Made by a program: the position numbers and the translations under genes | Notes under the pieces: generated by a model | The model's database searches: none | What the model saw: only the letters and a program-made list of their open reading frames with translations | Told to the model about the DNA's origin: nothing | Origin: Curvibacter sp. PAE-UM | Lineage (GTDB): Bacteria > Pseudomonadota > Gammaproteobacteria > Burkholderiales > Burkholderiaceae_C | Assembly: GCF_001432305.1 (NCBI RefSeq) | Contig: NZ_KQ483358.1 | Span: 1,636,847 to 1,700,846, forward strand | Length of the DNA stretch: 64,000 bases | Direction: 5' to 3' | In this document: piece by piece, positions 41,529 through 49,590 of the stretch | Position numbering within the stretch: position 1 is the first letter of the stretch | Layout of the letters: each line of letters begins with the position of its first letter

Positions 41529-42488
41529 TCAGGCGGCTGGCTGCGGCTGGCTGTCGCTCCACCGGGACAACAGAGCCCCGATCTCCTCCAGCCTGGGCAC
41601 CGGGGTCACACCCTCGGGGGCGCGGCGTTGCAACACCGGGTGAGTGCCACCGGCCCAGATCTCGGTCCCGGCGGGTAGCCGGCTGCGCAGATCCTGCAGG
41701 CCGCGCTGCAGCAACTGCGCATTGAAGGCGGGGCTGAAGCTCAGGCCCACGATCTGTGCGCGGTTGGCCTGCGCCGCGCGCACGATCTCGGCCACCGGGG
41801 TCTGGGTGCCCAGCGAGACGCATTCGCAGCCCTCCAGCACCAGCGCGATCTCGGCCATCAGCAGGCCCAGCATGTGGGACTCCTGCGGAAAGGTCGCCAG
41901 CAGCACCCGTGGGCGGCCCGGCCGCGGCATGGAGGCCATGCTGCCCAGGGCGCTGCGCAGCACGGCGGTCACGCTCTCCGTATACATATGTTCCTCGAAC
42001 ACCTGGATCTCGCCGCGCACCCAGGCTTCGCCCACCTGCACGTTCAGCGGCGCCAGCAGTTCGGTCAGGAAGCGGCCCAGGCCCAGGCGCAGCACGGCCT
42101 GGTTCAGCGTGCGGCGCAAGGCCATCACCTCGTGGCGGCGCACCAGTGCCAGGAGGGCCTGCAACTCGGGGGTGAGGGGGGCATTCGTCGCCGCCGGGGC
42201 CGAGTCCAGCAGCAGTTGCTGCAACTCGGCCATCGACAGGGGCACCACGCGCCCGGGGCGCTGGCCGGCCCCCAGCAGGCGTGCGATCAGGCGCAGGCGC
42301 TCGACCTGCTCGGACGGGTAGAGGCGCTCGTCGAAGGCGTCGCGCACGGGCTGCGGGAAGCCGTAACGGCGTTCCCAGACGCGCAGCGTGTCCTTGGAAA
42401 GACCCGTGTCGCGCTCCACCGCGGCGATGGGCAGGTCGGTGCCGGCCGTCTCGCCTGTCATTCCTGACTCATCTGTATGGTCTTTCAC
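41529..42488 (-). CDS. B12-dependent photoreceptor/repressor, MerR type (CarH/LitR family)
   Basis: A 319-residue regulator. The MerR winged helix (about 17-85) reads VERDTGLSKDTLRVWERRYGFPQPVRD. The C-terminal half is a cobalamin-binding domain: the light-sensing helix bundle has Trp156 with Glu166-His167 (W-x9-EH), and the Rossmann part has ESHMLG (203-208), the ExHxxG motif that carries the lower axial His. These are the two motifs that define CarH, which in darkness binds adenosylcobalamin as a tetramer and represses, and is released by light. So this is very likely a light-responsive repressor. It is divergent from an eight-gene operon that would be its target. Confidence 0.9.
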   Translation of the reverse strand: MKDHTDESGMTGETAGTDLPIAAVERDTGLSKDTLRVWERRYGFPQPVRDAFDERLYPSEQVERLRLIARLLGAGQRPGRVVPLSMAELQQLLLDSAPAATNAPLTPELQALLALVRRHEVMALRRTLNQAVLRLGLGRFLTELLAPLNVQVGEAWVRGEIQVFEEHMYTESVTAVLRSALGSMASMPRPGRPRVLLATFPQESHMLGLLMAEIALVLEGCECVSLGTQTPVAEIVRAAQANRAQIVGLSFSPAFNAQLLQRGLQDLRSRLPAGTEIWAGGTHPVLQRRAPEGVTPVPRLEEIGALLSRWSDSQPQPAA

Positions 42489-42498
42489 TGTAAATCTT

Positions 42499-42513
42499 TT
42501 TGTCTAGGACAAA
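42499..42513. promoter_or_regulatory. Candidate CarH/LitR operator 1
   Basis: TTTGTC-TAG-GACAAA is a 15-base palindrome 11 bases before the regulator start. A TAGATAAT (42516-42523) next to it could be a plus-strand -10 element, so a bound repressor would block it. Confidence 0.45.
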
Positions 42514-42561
42514 CGTAGATAATCTTCCAAAACAACGCGATATTAACTGTTTAACCTAAGT

Positions 42562-42576
42562 TTTGTCCATGTCAAA
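42562..42576. promoter_or_regulatory. Candidate CarH/LitR operator 2
   Basis: TTTGTC-CAT-GTCAAA repeats the left half of operator 1 exactly; the right half is partly symmetric. The centre is 63 bases from that of operator 1, six helical turns, so a tetramer could bridge them. Confidence 0.35.
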
Positions 42577-42654
42577 AATTCTTCCCAGCTTATCCCGCAG
42601 GTTTGACAGCCCTACCGTCCAGGGCGCCATGGCCCCGTGGAAGCGAGTCTGCGC

Positions 42655-43950
42655 ATGAAGGTCGCCATCGTCGGTTCCGGCATCTCCGGCCTGGCCGTGG
42701 CCCACGCCCTGCAGGGCCATGCCGAGCTGACCCTGTTCGAGGCGGGGGACTATTTTGGCGGTCACACCCATACGGTGGATGTGACCTTGCCCACCAGCCA
42801 TGGGCCCGTCACCTGGGGCGTGGACACCGGTTTCCTGGTCTTCAACGAGCGCACCTACCCCAACCTGATCCGCCTGTTCGGCGAGCTGGACATCGCCACC
42901 GCCAAGACCGACATGTCCTTCTCGGTGCAGGCGGGGGACCCCCGGGGCCGCCGGCTGGAGTGGAACGGTGCCAATCTCAACAGCGTTTTTGCCCAGCGCC
43001 GCAATCTGCTGAACTGGCGTTTCCTGCGCATGCTGCGCGAGGTGCTGCGCTTCAACAAGCTGGCGACGACCCTGGCCGAGGCCGGGGCCGATGCGCAACT
43101 GGCGCAGCCCCTGGGCGAGTGGCTGGACGCGCAGCGCTTCAGCGCCGAATTCCGCGACTGGTACTTCCTGCCCATGATGGCCTGCATCTGGAGCTGCCCG
43201 ACGGCGCAGATGCTGGAGTTCCCCGTGGCCACCATGATCCGCTTCTGCCACAACCACGGCCTGATCCAGGTGAACGACCGGCCGCAGTGGTGGACGGTGA
43301 GCGGCGGCGCGCGCCGTTATGTCGAGAAGATCGTCGCCCGCATTCCGGACAAGCGTCTCAATACCCCCGTGCGCGCCATCGAGCGCGACGACCACGGTGT
43401 GACCCTCACCACCGACCAGGGCGCCCAGCGTTTCGACCAGGTCGTGCTGGCCACCCATTCCGACCAGGCCCTGGCCCTGCTGCGCCGGCCCTCGGCCGAG
43501 GAAGGCCGTGTGCTGGGCGCCATCCGCTACCAGGCCAACCGCGCCGTGCTGCACACCGATGCCTCGGTGCTGCCCGAGCGCCGCCTGGCCTGGGCCGCCT
43601 GGAACTACGAACGCGCCCCGGCGACCGAGCAGGAAAGCAGCCGCGTCTGCCTGCACTACCTGCTCAACCAGCTGCAGCCCCTGCCGTTCGAGCAGCCGGT
43701 GGTGGTCAGCCTCAACCCGCTGCGCGAGATCGCGCCGCAGCATGTGCTGGGCGACTACGACTACGCGCACCCGGTGTTCGACCTGGGCGCCATCGCCGCA
43801 CAAAAGGAGTTGCCCAGGCTGCAGGGCCGCCAGCGCACCTGGTACGCAGGCGCCTGGACCGGCTACGGCTTTCATGAAGACGGTCTCAAGTCGGGCCTGG
43901 GCGTGGCGCAGCAACTGCTGGCCTTGCTGGCCTACCGGGAAGCCGCATGA
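42655..43950 (+). CDS. FAD-dependent amine-oxidase-like oxidoreductase
   Basis: A 431-residue flavoprotein. The N-terminal dinucleotide-binding motif is VAIVGSGISGLAVAHAL and the flavin motif GGHTHTVDV follows; the C-terminal FAD-closing motif is YAGAWTGYGFHEDGLKSGLGVAQ. It belongs to the NAD(P)/FAD-dependent amine oxidase group that sits with DUF1365 and cyclopropane fatty acid synthase in light- or singlet-oxygen-induced operons; it may desaturate or oxidise membrane lipids (perhaps furan fatty acid formation), which is inference. ATG at 42655 is chosen; an upstream GTG at 42637 adds six residues. Its stop overlaps the next start (ATGA). Confidence 0.88.
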   Translation: MKVAIVGSGISGLAVAHALQGHAELTLFEAGDYFGGHTHTVDVTLPTSHGPVTWGVDTGFLVFNERTYPNLIRLFGELDIATAKTDMSFSVQAGDPRGRRLEWNGANLNSVFAQRRNLLNWRFLRMLREVLRFNKLATTLAEAGADAQLAQPLGEWLDAQRFSAEFRDWYFLPMMACIWSCPTAQMLEFPVATMIRFCHNHGLIQVNDRPQWWTVSGGARRYVEKIVARIPDKRLNTPVRAIERDDHGVTLTTDQGAQRFDQVVLATHSDQALALLRRPSAEEGRVLGAIRYQANRAVLHTDASVLPERRLAWAAWNYERAPATEQESSRVCLHYLLNQLQPLPFEQPVVVSLNPLREIAPQHVLGDYDYAHPVFDLGAIAAQKELPRLQGRQRTWYAGAWTGYGFHEDGLKSGLGVAQQLLALLAYREAA

Positions 43951-44747
43951 GCCAGCCCGGCGTGCCCCTGATCGGCAGCGGCCAGGTGCGCCACACGCGC
44001 CTGCGCCCGGCGCGCCACGTCTTTGCCTATTCCACCTTCTTTCTCATGCTGCCGCTGCGCGGCATGCGCCGGTTTGGCGCCGGCGAGCTGGCGTACAACC
44101 GCGCCGGCTGGCTGAGCTTCCATGACAGCGACCACGGCGACGGCCGCAGCGCCGCGCAGGGCGGAGCGCTGGGCTGGATGGAGGAGTTGCTGCAGCGCGA
44201 AGGCATCACCGATGCCGACGGCGAGGTCTGGCTGCACTGCTACCCGCGGGTGCTGGGTTACACCTTCAAGCCGGTGAGCTTCTGGTACTGCCACCGCAGC
44301 GACGGCACGCTGCGCGCCATCGTGGCCGAGGTCAACAACACCTTCGGCGAGCGCCACTGCTACCTGCTCGATGCGCCGCGCTACGGCCACGAGCAACACG
44401 CCAGCAAGGTCTTCCACGTCTCGCCCTTCTGCCGCGTCGAGGGCGAGTACCGCTTCCGTTTCATGCGCACCGAGCGCGACGGCATGGAGCGCACCGTGGC
44501 CTGCGTCGACCTGCTGGATGCGCAGGGCCTGCTGCTGCAGACCAGCGTCAGCGGCGTGCTGCAGCCCTATACCGCGCTCAGCGCGCGTCGTGTGCTGTGG
44601 CGCCAGCCGGCCATGACGCTGGCGCTGATCGCCCACATCCACTGGCAGGCCCTGCGCCTGTGGCTCAAGCGTGTGCCCTTTTTCTCCAAGCCGGTGCCAC
44701 CCGCCGACTTCGTCACCCGTTCCATCCCTCCAGCCTCCACGCCATGA
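43947..44747 (+). CDS. DUF1365 family protein
   Basis: A 266-residue protein of DUF1365, beginning GSGQVRHTRLRPARHVFAYSTFFLMLPLRG and containing WLHCYPRVLGYTFKPVSFWYCHRSDGTLRAIVAEVNNTFGERHCYLL and KVFHVSPFCRVEGEYRFRF, the conserved core. Function is unproven; it is nearly always encoded between an FAD oxidoreductase and a cyclopropane fatty acid synthase, so a role in fatty acyl modification is likely. It overlaps both neighbours in ATGA junctions. No signal peptide is seen; the C-terminal region is moderately hydrophobic. Confidence 0.92.
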   Translation: MSQPGVPLIGSGQVRHTRLRPARHVFAYSTFFLMLPLRGMRRFGAGELAYNRAGWLSFHDSDHGDGRSAAQGGALGWMEELLQREGITDADGEVWLHCYPRVLGYTFKPVSFWYCHRSDGTLRAIVAEVNNTFGERHCYLLDAPRYGHEQHASKVFHVSPFCRVEGEYRFRFMRTERDGMERTVACVDLLDAQGLLLQTSVSGVLQPYTALSARRVLWRQPAMTLALIAHIHWQALRLWLKRVPFFSKPVPPADFVTRSIPPASTP

Positions 44748-45967
44748 ACACCACCACTGCCCCCCGCCTCGTGCTGCCGCGCAGCGCGCCCGCCAGTGCC
44801 CGTTCCGTCCTGCGTCTGCTCGAACGACTGCGGCACGGCACGCTCACCCTGCAACTGCCCGATGGCACGCAGCTGCGCTACGGCAACGGCGACGCTCCCC
44901 ATGCCAGCCTGGTGCTGCACGACTGGGCCGTGTTCGGCGCCACGCTCAAGTCCGGCGACATCGGTTTTGCCGAGAGTTATATGGCCGGCCAGTGGACGAC
45001 CTCCGACCTGGCTGCGCTGCTGCGCCTGTTCATCCGCAACCGCCAGGACCTGGAGGACGTGATCTACGGCAGCTGGCTGGGCAGCCTGTTCTACCGCCTG
45101 CGCCACCTCTTTCACCGCAACACCAGGACCAACAGCCGCAAGAACATCCACGCCCATTACGACCTGGGCAATGCCTTCTACCGCCTGTGGCTGGACGGGA
45201 CCATGAACTATTCCTCGGCCTGGTTCGAGGGCAATATGGCTGGCGACATGGTCGCCGCCCAGCAGGCCAAGGTGCGGCGCGCGCTGCGCCTGGCCGGGGT
45301 GCAGCCGGGTGACCGCGTGCTGGAGATCGGCTGTGGCTGGGGCGCGCTGGCCGAGATGGCCGTCACCGAATTCCAGGCCTCGCTGACCGGCGTGACGCTG
45401 AGCACCGAGCAGCTGGGCTGGGGCCGCGAACGCATGGGCCAGCTGGGCGCCGAGGCGGCCGCACGCGCCGACCTGCGCCTGCAGGACTACCGCGACATCA
45501 GCGACGGCCCGTACGACGCGATCTGCTCCATCGAGATGGTCGAGGCGGTGGGCCAGGAATACTGGCCGACCTACTTCCAGAGCGTGGCGCGCCTGCTCAA
45601 GCCCGGCGGGCGGGCCTGCATCCAGAGCATCGTGATCGAGGATCGCCTGTTCGAGCGCTACCTCCACTCGACCGACTTCATCCAGCAGTACATCTTCCCC
45701 GGCGGCTGCCTGCCGTGCCCGGCCGAGTTCCGCCGCCAGGCCGAGGCGGCGGGCCTGAAGGTGGTGGATGAGCTGTCCTTCGGCCCCGACTACGCCGAAA
45801 CCCTGCGTCGCTGGCGCCGCCAGTTCCTGGCGGAGCGCAGCCGCATCCTGCAACTCGGATTTGACGAAAGGTTCATGCACCTATGGGAGTTCTACCTCGC
45901 CTACTGCGAAGCGGCCTTCGACGAAGCCAATATCGACGTGATGCAGTTCACGCTACAAAAAGCGTAG
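44744..45967 (+). CDS. cfa: Cyclopropane-fatty-acyl-phospholipid synthase
   Basis: A 407-residue SAM-dependent enzyme that adds a methylene (or methyl) group to double bonds of membrane lipid acyl chains. It has NIHAHYDLGNAFYRLWLDGTMNYSSAWF, SAM motif I VLEIGCGWGALAEMAV, TGVTLSTEQLGWGRERM, the catalytic pocket SIEMVEAVGQEYWPTYF, and QYIFPGGCLP. The start overlaps DUF1365. Members in such operons respond to singlet oxygen and light. The stop (45967) lies inside the next open frame. Confidence 0.93.
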   Translation: MNTTTAPRLVLPRSAPASARSVLRLLERLRHGTLTLQLPDGTQLRYGNGDAPHASLVLHDWAVFGATLKSGDIGFAESYMAGQWTTSDLAALLRLFIRNRQDLEDVIYGSWLGSLFYRLRHLFHRNTRTNSRKNIHAHYDLGNAFYRLWLDGTMNYSSAWFEGNMAGDMVAAQQAKVRRALRLAGVQPGDRVLEIGCGWGALAEMAVTEFQASLTGVTLSTEQLGWGRERMGQLGAEAAARADLRLQDYRDISDGPYDAICSIEMVEAVGQEYWPTYFQSVARLLKPGGRACIQSIVIEDRLFERYLHSTDFIQQYIFPGGCLPCPAEFRRQAEAAGLKVVDELSFGPDYAETLRRWRRQFLAERSRILQLGFDERFMHLWEFYLAYCEAAFDEANIDVMQFTLQKA

Positions 45968-46512
45968 CAAATGTCATCGGGCTCGTCCTGCTGCTGGCCG
46001 CCGCCCCGGCGCTGGCCGAGATCGTGCCGCCGCCGGCTCGCGTCGCCTCGCCCCTGCTGGCGCAGCCGCGCCAGGCCGGCAGCGGCCTGTACACCTGGTG
46101 GGGCTTCGAGGTCTACCAGGCCAGCCTGTGGGTCGAGCCCGGTTTCGATGCCGCGGCCCTGCCGCGCCAGCGTTATGCGCTGGAGTTGCACTACCGGCGC
46201 GACTTCAAGGGGCGCGACATCGCCCAGCGCTCCATCGACGAGATGCGTCGTGTCGGCCCCATCAGCGAGACGCAGGCGCAAGCCTGGCTGCAGGCCATGG
46301 CGGCCGTCTTTCCAGACGTGAGTACCGGCGACCGCCTGACCGGCGTGAACCTGCCGGGCCGCGGCGCGCAGTTCTACGCCAACGGCAAGCCCACGGGGGA
46401 AATCGCCGATCCCGAGTTCGCCCGCCTGTTCTTCGGCATCTGGCTGTCGGAGCAGACCTCGGCACCCAGGTTGAGGCTGGCCCTGCTGGGCCAGTCCGCG
46501 AGCGCCCGCTGA
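45883..46512 (+). CDS. Chalcone-isomerase-like exported protein, start uncertain
   Basis: A chalcone isomerase-like (PF16036 type) protein: WWGFEVYQASLWVEPGFDAAALPRQRYALELHYRRDFKGRDIAQRSIDEMRR and VNLPGRGAQFYANGKPTGEIADPEFARLFFGIWLSEQTS are characteristic. A signal peptide core (VIGLVLLLAAAPALA) is present, so the protein should be periplasmic. The only standard start in frame before it is the ATG at 45883, 85 bases inside cfa, giving an unusually long N-region of 27 residues. Either that start is real, with coupled translation, or there is a non-standard start or a frameshift. Function in bacteria is unknown. Confidence 0.75.
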   Translation: MGVLPRLLRSGLRRSQYRRDAVHATKSVANVIGLVLLLAAAPALAEIVPPPARVASPLLAQPRQAGSGLYTWWGFEVYQASLWVEPGFDAAALPRQRYALELHYRRDFKGRDIAQRSIDEMRRVGPISETQAQAWLQAMAAVFPDVSTGDRLTGVNLPGRGAQFYANGKPTGEIADPEFARLFFGIWLSEQTSAPRLRLALLGQSASAR

Positions 46513-46525
46513 ACGGCATGCCTGC

Positions 46526-47797
46526 ATGACGACCTCCACCACACTCTCGGTCGCGCAAGCCTGGCGTTACGGCCTCATGGGCCTGCCGCTGGCGTTCGTG
46601 GCGCTGCCGCTGTATGTGCTGCTGCCCAACCACTACGCGCGCGAGTTCGGTGTGCCGCTGGCCACGCTGGGTGCCTTGCTGCTGGCCACGCGCCTGGCCG
46701 ATGCGCTGATCGATCCGCTGCTGGGCCGCGTGAGTGACCGGCTCTACCGCCGGTCCCCGGCCACACTGCTGGCCTGGGCCGCGGTCGCATGCGGGCTCAT
46801 GGGCGCGGGTTTTGCGCTGCTCTTCTTTCCTCCGCTGCGCAGCGGGGACGGCCTGCTGGTCGTCAGCGCCGTGCTGCTGATGCTCACCTACGCCAGCTTC
46901 AGCGCGGTGACCCTCTCGCACCAGGCCTGGGGTGCCTTGCTCGGGGGTGACTCCGTGCGCCAGAGCCGCCTGGTGGCCTGGCGCGAGGGCCTGGGCCTGG
47001 TCGGTGTGCTGCTGGCGTCGGTGGCGCCCGTGCTGTGGGGGCTGGACGTCATGGTCGGCCTGTTCTGGGCGGCCTTGCTGCTGGGCTGGCTGGCCTGGCG
47101 CGCGGCGCCGCGCCCTGCGGCCGATGCGATCACGGGCACGGCGGCCGAGGCCGGCCATCTCTGGCAACCCTGGCAGCGCGCGCCCTTTCGCCGCCTGCTC
47201 GCGGTCTTCATGCTCAACGGCATTGCCAGCGCGGTGCCGGCCACGCTGGTGCTGTTTTTCGTGCAGGACCGGCTGCAGGCTTCGGCATCCATGGAGCCGT
47301 TTTTTCTCGGCAGCTATTTCCTGAGTGCTGCCTTGTCCATGCCGCTGTGGCTGGCCGCCGTGCGCCGCTTCGGCCTGGCCCGCAGCTGGCTGGGCGGCAT
47401 GGGGCTGGCGGTGGCCGTTTTCGTCTGGGCCAGCACCCTGGGCAGCGGGGATGCCTGGCTCTTCATCGGCATCTGCGTGCTTTCGGGCGCCGCTTTGGGT
47501 GCGGATCTCGTGATGCCCGGCGCCATGCTGGCCGGCCTGATTGCGCGCGCCGGCGACCTGGGCCGCACGCAAGGCGCCTATTACGGCTGGTGGAACTTCG
47601 CCACCAAACTCAACCTGGCCCTGGCCGCCGGCCTGGCCCTGCCCCTGCTGGGCTTCTACGGTTATGCGCCCGGCGCGCGCGAGCCCCAGGCGCTGCAGGC
47701 GCTCACCGTCGCCTACTGCCTGCTGCCCTGTGTGCTCAAGCTGGCGGCGGGTGCCCTGCTGTATTCATCTTTTATCCATCGCAAAGGTTCATCATGA
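46526..47797 (+). CDS. MFS transporter
   Basis: A 423-residue major facilitator protein with about twelve membrane helices, of the sodium:galactoside-symporter-like type (MFS_2): ALPLYVLLPNHYAREFGVPLATLGALLLATRLADALIDPLLGRVSDRL and MLTYASFSAVTLSHQAWGALLG. Helix 7-8 (YFLSAALSMPLWLAAVRRFG) and the loop GDLGRTQGAYYGWWNFATKLNLALAAGLALPLLG are typical. In this operon type it is likely to move a lipid, pigment precursor or small solute; substrate is unknown. It begins 13 bases after the chalcone-isomerase-like gene and overlaps the next start (ATGA). Confidence 0.88.
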   Translation: MTTSTTLSVAQAWRYGLMGLPLAFVALPLYVLLPNHYAREFGVPLATLGALLLATRLADALIDPLLGRVSDRLYRRSPATLLAWAAVACGLMGAGFALLFFPPLRSGDGLLVVSAVLLMLTYASFSAVTLSHQAWGALLGGDSVRQSRLVAWREGLGLVGVLLASVAPVLWGLDVMVGLFWAALLLGWLAWRAAPRPAADAITGTAAEAGHLWQPWQRAPFRRLLAVFMLNGIASAVPATLVLFFVQDRLQASASMEPFFLGSYFLSAALSMPLWLAAVRRFGLARSWLGGMGLAVAVFVWASTLGSGDAWLFIGICVLSGAALGADLVMPGAMLAGLIARAGDLGRTQGAYYGWWNFATKLNLALAAGLALPLLGFYGYAPGAREPQALQALTVAYCLLPCVLKLAAGALLYSSFIHRKGSS

Positions 47798-48354
47798 AAC
47801 GACGTCTGCTGCTTGCCGGTGCCACCGCGCTTGGCGCCACCACCCTGGCCGGCTGCGCCTCGCCTACCGTGGCCGATTACGCGGAGGAGAAACCCGAGCT
47901 CGACCTGCGCCGTTATTTCAACGGCACGGTGGATGCCTACGGCGTCTTCACCGACCGTTCGGGCAAGGTCGTCAAGCGTTTCACCGTGGTCATGAACTGC
48001 AGCTGGAGCGGCGAGAGCGGCCGCGAGGTCGGCGTGCTCGACGAAGACTTCACCTACTCCGATGGCACGACACAGAAGCGCATCTGGACGCTGCGTCGCC
48101 GCCCTGGCGTGGGCAGGCAGGGGCTCTATGTCGGCACCGCCGGCGACGTGGTAGGCGAGGCGAATGGCGAGGAGCGCGGCAACGCCTTCTACTGGGCCTA
48201 CAACCTGGACCTGCCGGTGGACGGGCGCAACATCGTCGTACATTTCGAGGACTGGATGTACCAGATGAACGATCGCGTCATGCTCAACCGCGCCACCATG
48301 AGCAAATGGGGTGTGCGCCTGGGCGAAGTCACCCTGTCCTTCACCAAGCGCTGA
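47794..48354 (+). CDS. DUF3833 family lipoprotein
   Basis: A 186-residue lipoprotein: signal MKRRLLLAGATALGATTLAGC with lipobox LAGC. The mature part matches DUF3833: DLRRYFNGTVDAYGVFTDRSGKVVKRFTVVMNCSW, GTTQKRIWTL, NLDLPVDGRNIVVHFEDWMYQMNDRVMLNRATMSKWGVRLGEVTLSF. Function is unknown; the fold is expected to be a beta barrel of lipocalin type, and the family occurs in the same cfa operons. The twin Arg close to the N-terminus (KRRLLLAG) could also suit Tat export but is not a strict Tat motif. Confidence 0.9.
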   Translation: MKRRLLLAGATALGATTLAGCASPTVADYAEEKPELDLRRYFNGTVDAYGVFTDRSGKVVKRFTVVMNCSWSGESGREVGVLDEDFTYSDGTTQKRIWTLRRRPGVGRQGLYVGTAGDVVGEANGEERGNAFYWAYNLDLPVDGRNIVVHFEDWMYQMNDRVMLNRATMSKWGVRLGEVTLSFTKR

Positions 48355-48357
48355 GCC

Positions 48358-49164
48358 ATGGCCCTCAATCCTCCCCTGCGTGACTGGGCCGGCAAGACGG
48401 TCTGGCTGGTCGGTGCCTCCAGCGGCATCGGCCAGGCCTGCGCCGACCTGATCCACGCACAAGGTGCCACGGTGTTTGTGTCAGCCCGCAAGGCGGCGCA
48501 ACTCGATGCCTGGGTGGCCGCGCATCCGGGCGCCGATGCCCAGGGCCGGCCGCGTGCCGTGGCCCTGCCGCTGGATGTCACGGACCGCCGCGCCCTGCAG
48601 CTGGCCAGCGACGCCATCGCCGAGCGCGGCCCGCTGGACCTGGTGGTGTACTGCGCCGGTTATTACCTGCCCGTCGACGCCCAGTCCTACAGCCTGGAGG
48701 AAATGCTGCGCCACGAGCAGGTCAACTACGTGGGCGCGCTCTATCTGCTGGAGGCCGTGTTGCCGCATCTGAAGCAGCAGGCCGCGGCGGGCCAGGGCGG
48801 GCACCTGAGCCTGGTCAGCAGCGTGGCGGGTTTCCGCGGCCTGCCCAAGAGCCTGGCCTACGGGCCGACCAAGGCCGCGCTCATCAACCTGGCCGAAGCC
48901 CTCTACCTGGACCTGCGTGCCCTGGGCCTGGGTGTAAGCGTGGTCAACCCCGGTTTCGTCGAGACGCCGCTGACCGCGCAGAACGATTTCAGGATGCCGG
49001 CGCTCATCACCCCCGAAGTTGCGGCGCGCGAGATGCTGGCCGGCTGGGCACGTGGCGACTTCGAATTGCACTTTCCCAAACGCTTCACGCGCTGGCTCAA
49101 GTTCCTGCGCCTGCTGCCCTACCGCCTCTACTTTCCCCTGATCAGAAAATTCACCGGACTATGA
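48358..49164 (+). CDS. Short-chain dehydrogenase/reductase of the cfa operon
   Basis: A 268-residue SDR. NAD(P) motif VGASSGIGQACADL, then LDVTDRRAL, the NAG-like CAGYYLP, and the catalytic Ser and YxxxK as VSSVAGFRGLPKSLAYGPTKAALINLAEAL. The C-terminus (RFTRWLKFLRLLPYRLYFPLIRKF) is basic and hydrophobic, suggesting membrane contact. It starts three bases after the DUF3833 stop and overlaps the next gene (ATGA). Substrate is unknown. Confidence 0.9.
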   Translation: MALNPPLRDWAGKTVWLVGASSGIGQACADLIHAQGATVFVSARKAAQLDAWVAAHPGADAQGRPRAVALPLDVTDRRALQLASDAIAERGPLDLVVYCAGYYLPVDAQSYSLEEMLRHEQVNYVGALYLLEAVLPHLKQQAAAGQGGHLSLVSSVAGFRGLPKSLAYGPTKAALINLAEALYLDLRALGLGVSVVNPGFVETPLTAQNDFRMPALITPEVAAREMLAGWARGDFELHFPKRFTRWLKFLRLLPYRLYFPLIRKFTGL

Positions 49165-49589
49165 GCCACGCTGTCGAAAAAATTGCCGTCTTCTTCGAAA
49201 CGCTGACACCGCAGAGTGTCGAGCGTTTTCCCGAGTTCTATACCGAGGACGCGTATTTCAAGGACCCCTTCAACGAGGTGCGCGGCATCCTGCCCATCCA
49301 GCGCATCTTCCGCCACATGTACGTCAACCTGCACGAGCCACGGTTCGTCGTGACCGGCCGCGTGGTCGAGGGCGAGCAGGTCCTGCTGACCTGGGATTTC
49401 CATTTCCGCTTCCGCAAGTTCAGCCCCGACAAGCCGCAACTCATCCGCGGCGCCACGCACCTGCGCCTGGCGCAGGACGGACGCATCCGCTCGCACCGCG
49501 ACTACTGGGACGCGGCCGAGGAGCTCTACGAGAAGCTGCCGCTGGTGGGTGGGCTGATGCGCTGGCTCAAGCGTCGCGCCAATTCCTGA
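49161..49589 (+). CDS. NTF2-like (SnoaL-type) protein
   Basis: A 142-residue alpha+beta-barrel protein of the nuclear transport factor 2 family: VEKIAVFFETLTPQSVERFPEFYTEDAYFKDPFNEVRG, then RFVVTGRVVEGEQVLLTWDFHFRFR and RGATHLRLAQDGRIRSHRDYWDAAEELYEKLP. In this operon type it is the last gene. NTF2-like folds act as isomerases or ligand binders; the role here is unknown. Its stop is followed after one base by the convergent NUDIX gene stop, so the two transcripts collide or share an end. Confidence 0.9.
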   Translation: MSHAVEKIAVFFETLTPQSVERFPEFYTEDAYFKDPFNEVRGILPIQRIFRHMYVNLHEPRFVVTGRVVEGEQVLLTWDFHFRFRKFSPDKPQLIRGATHLRLAQDGRIRSHRDYWDAAEELYEKLPLVGGLMRWLKRRANS

Positions 49590-49590
49590 G

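Noticed and set aside
42602..42607. TTGACA as the -35 of the FAD-oxidase operon
   Set aside because: An exact hexamer, but no -10 element is found 16-18 bases downstream (GC-rich GGCGCCATGG instead).
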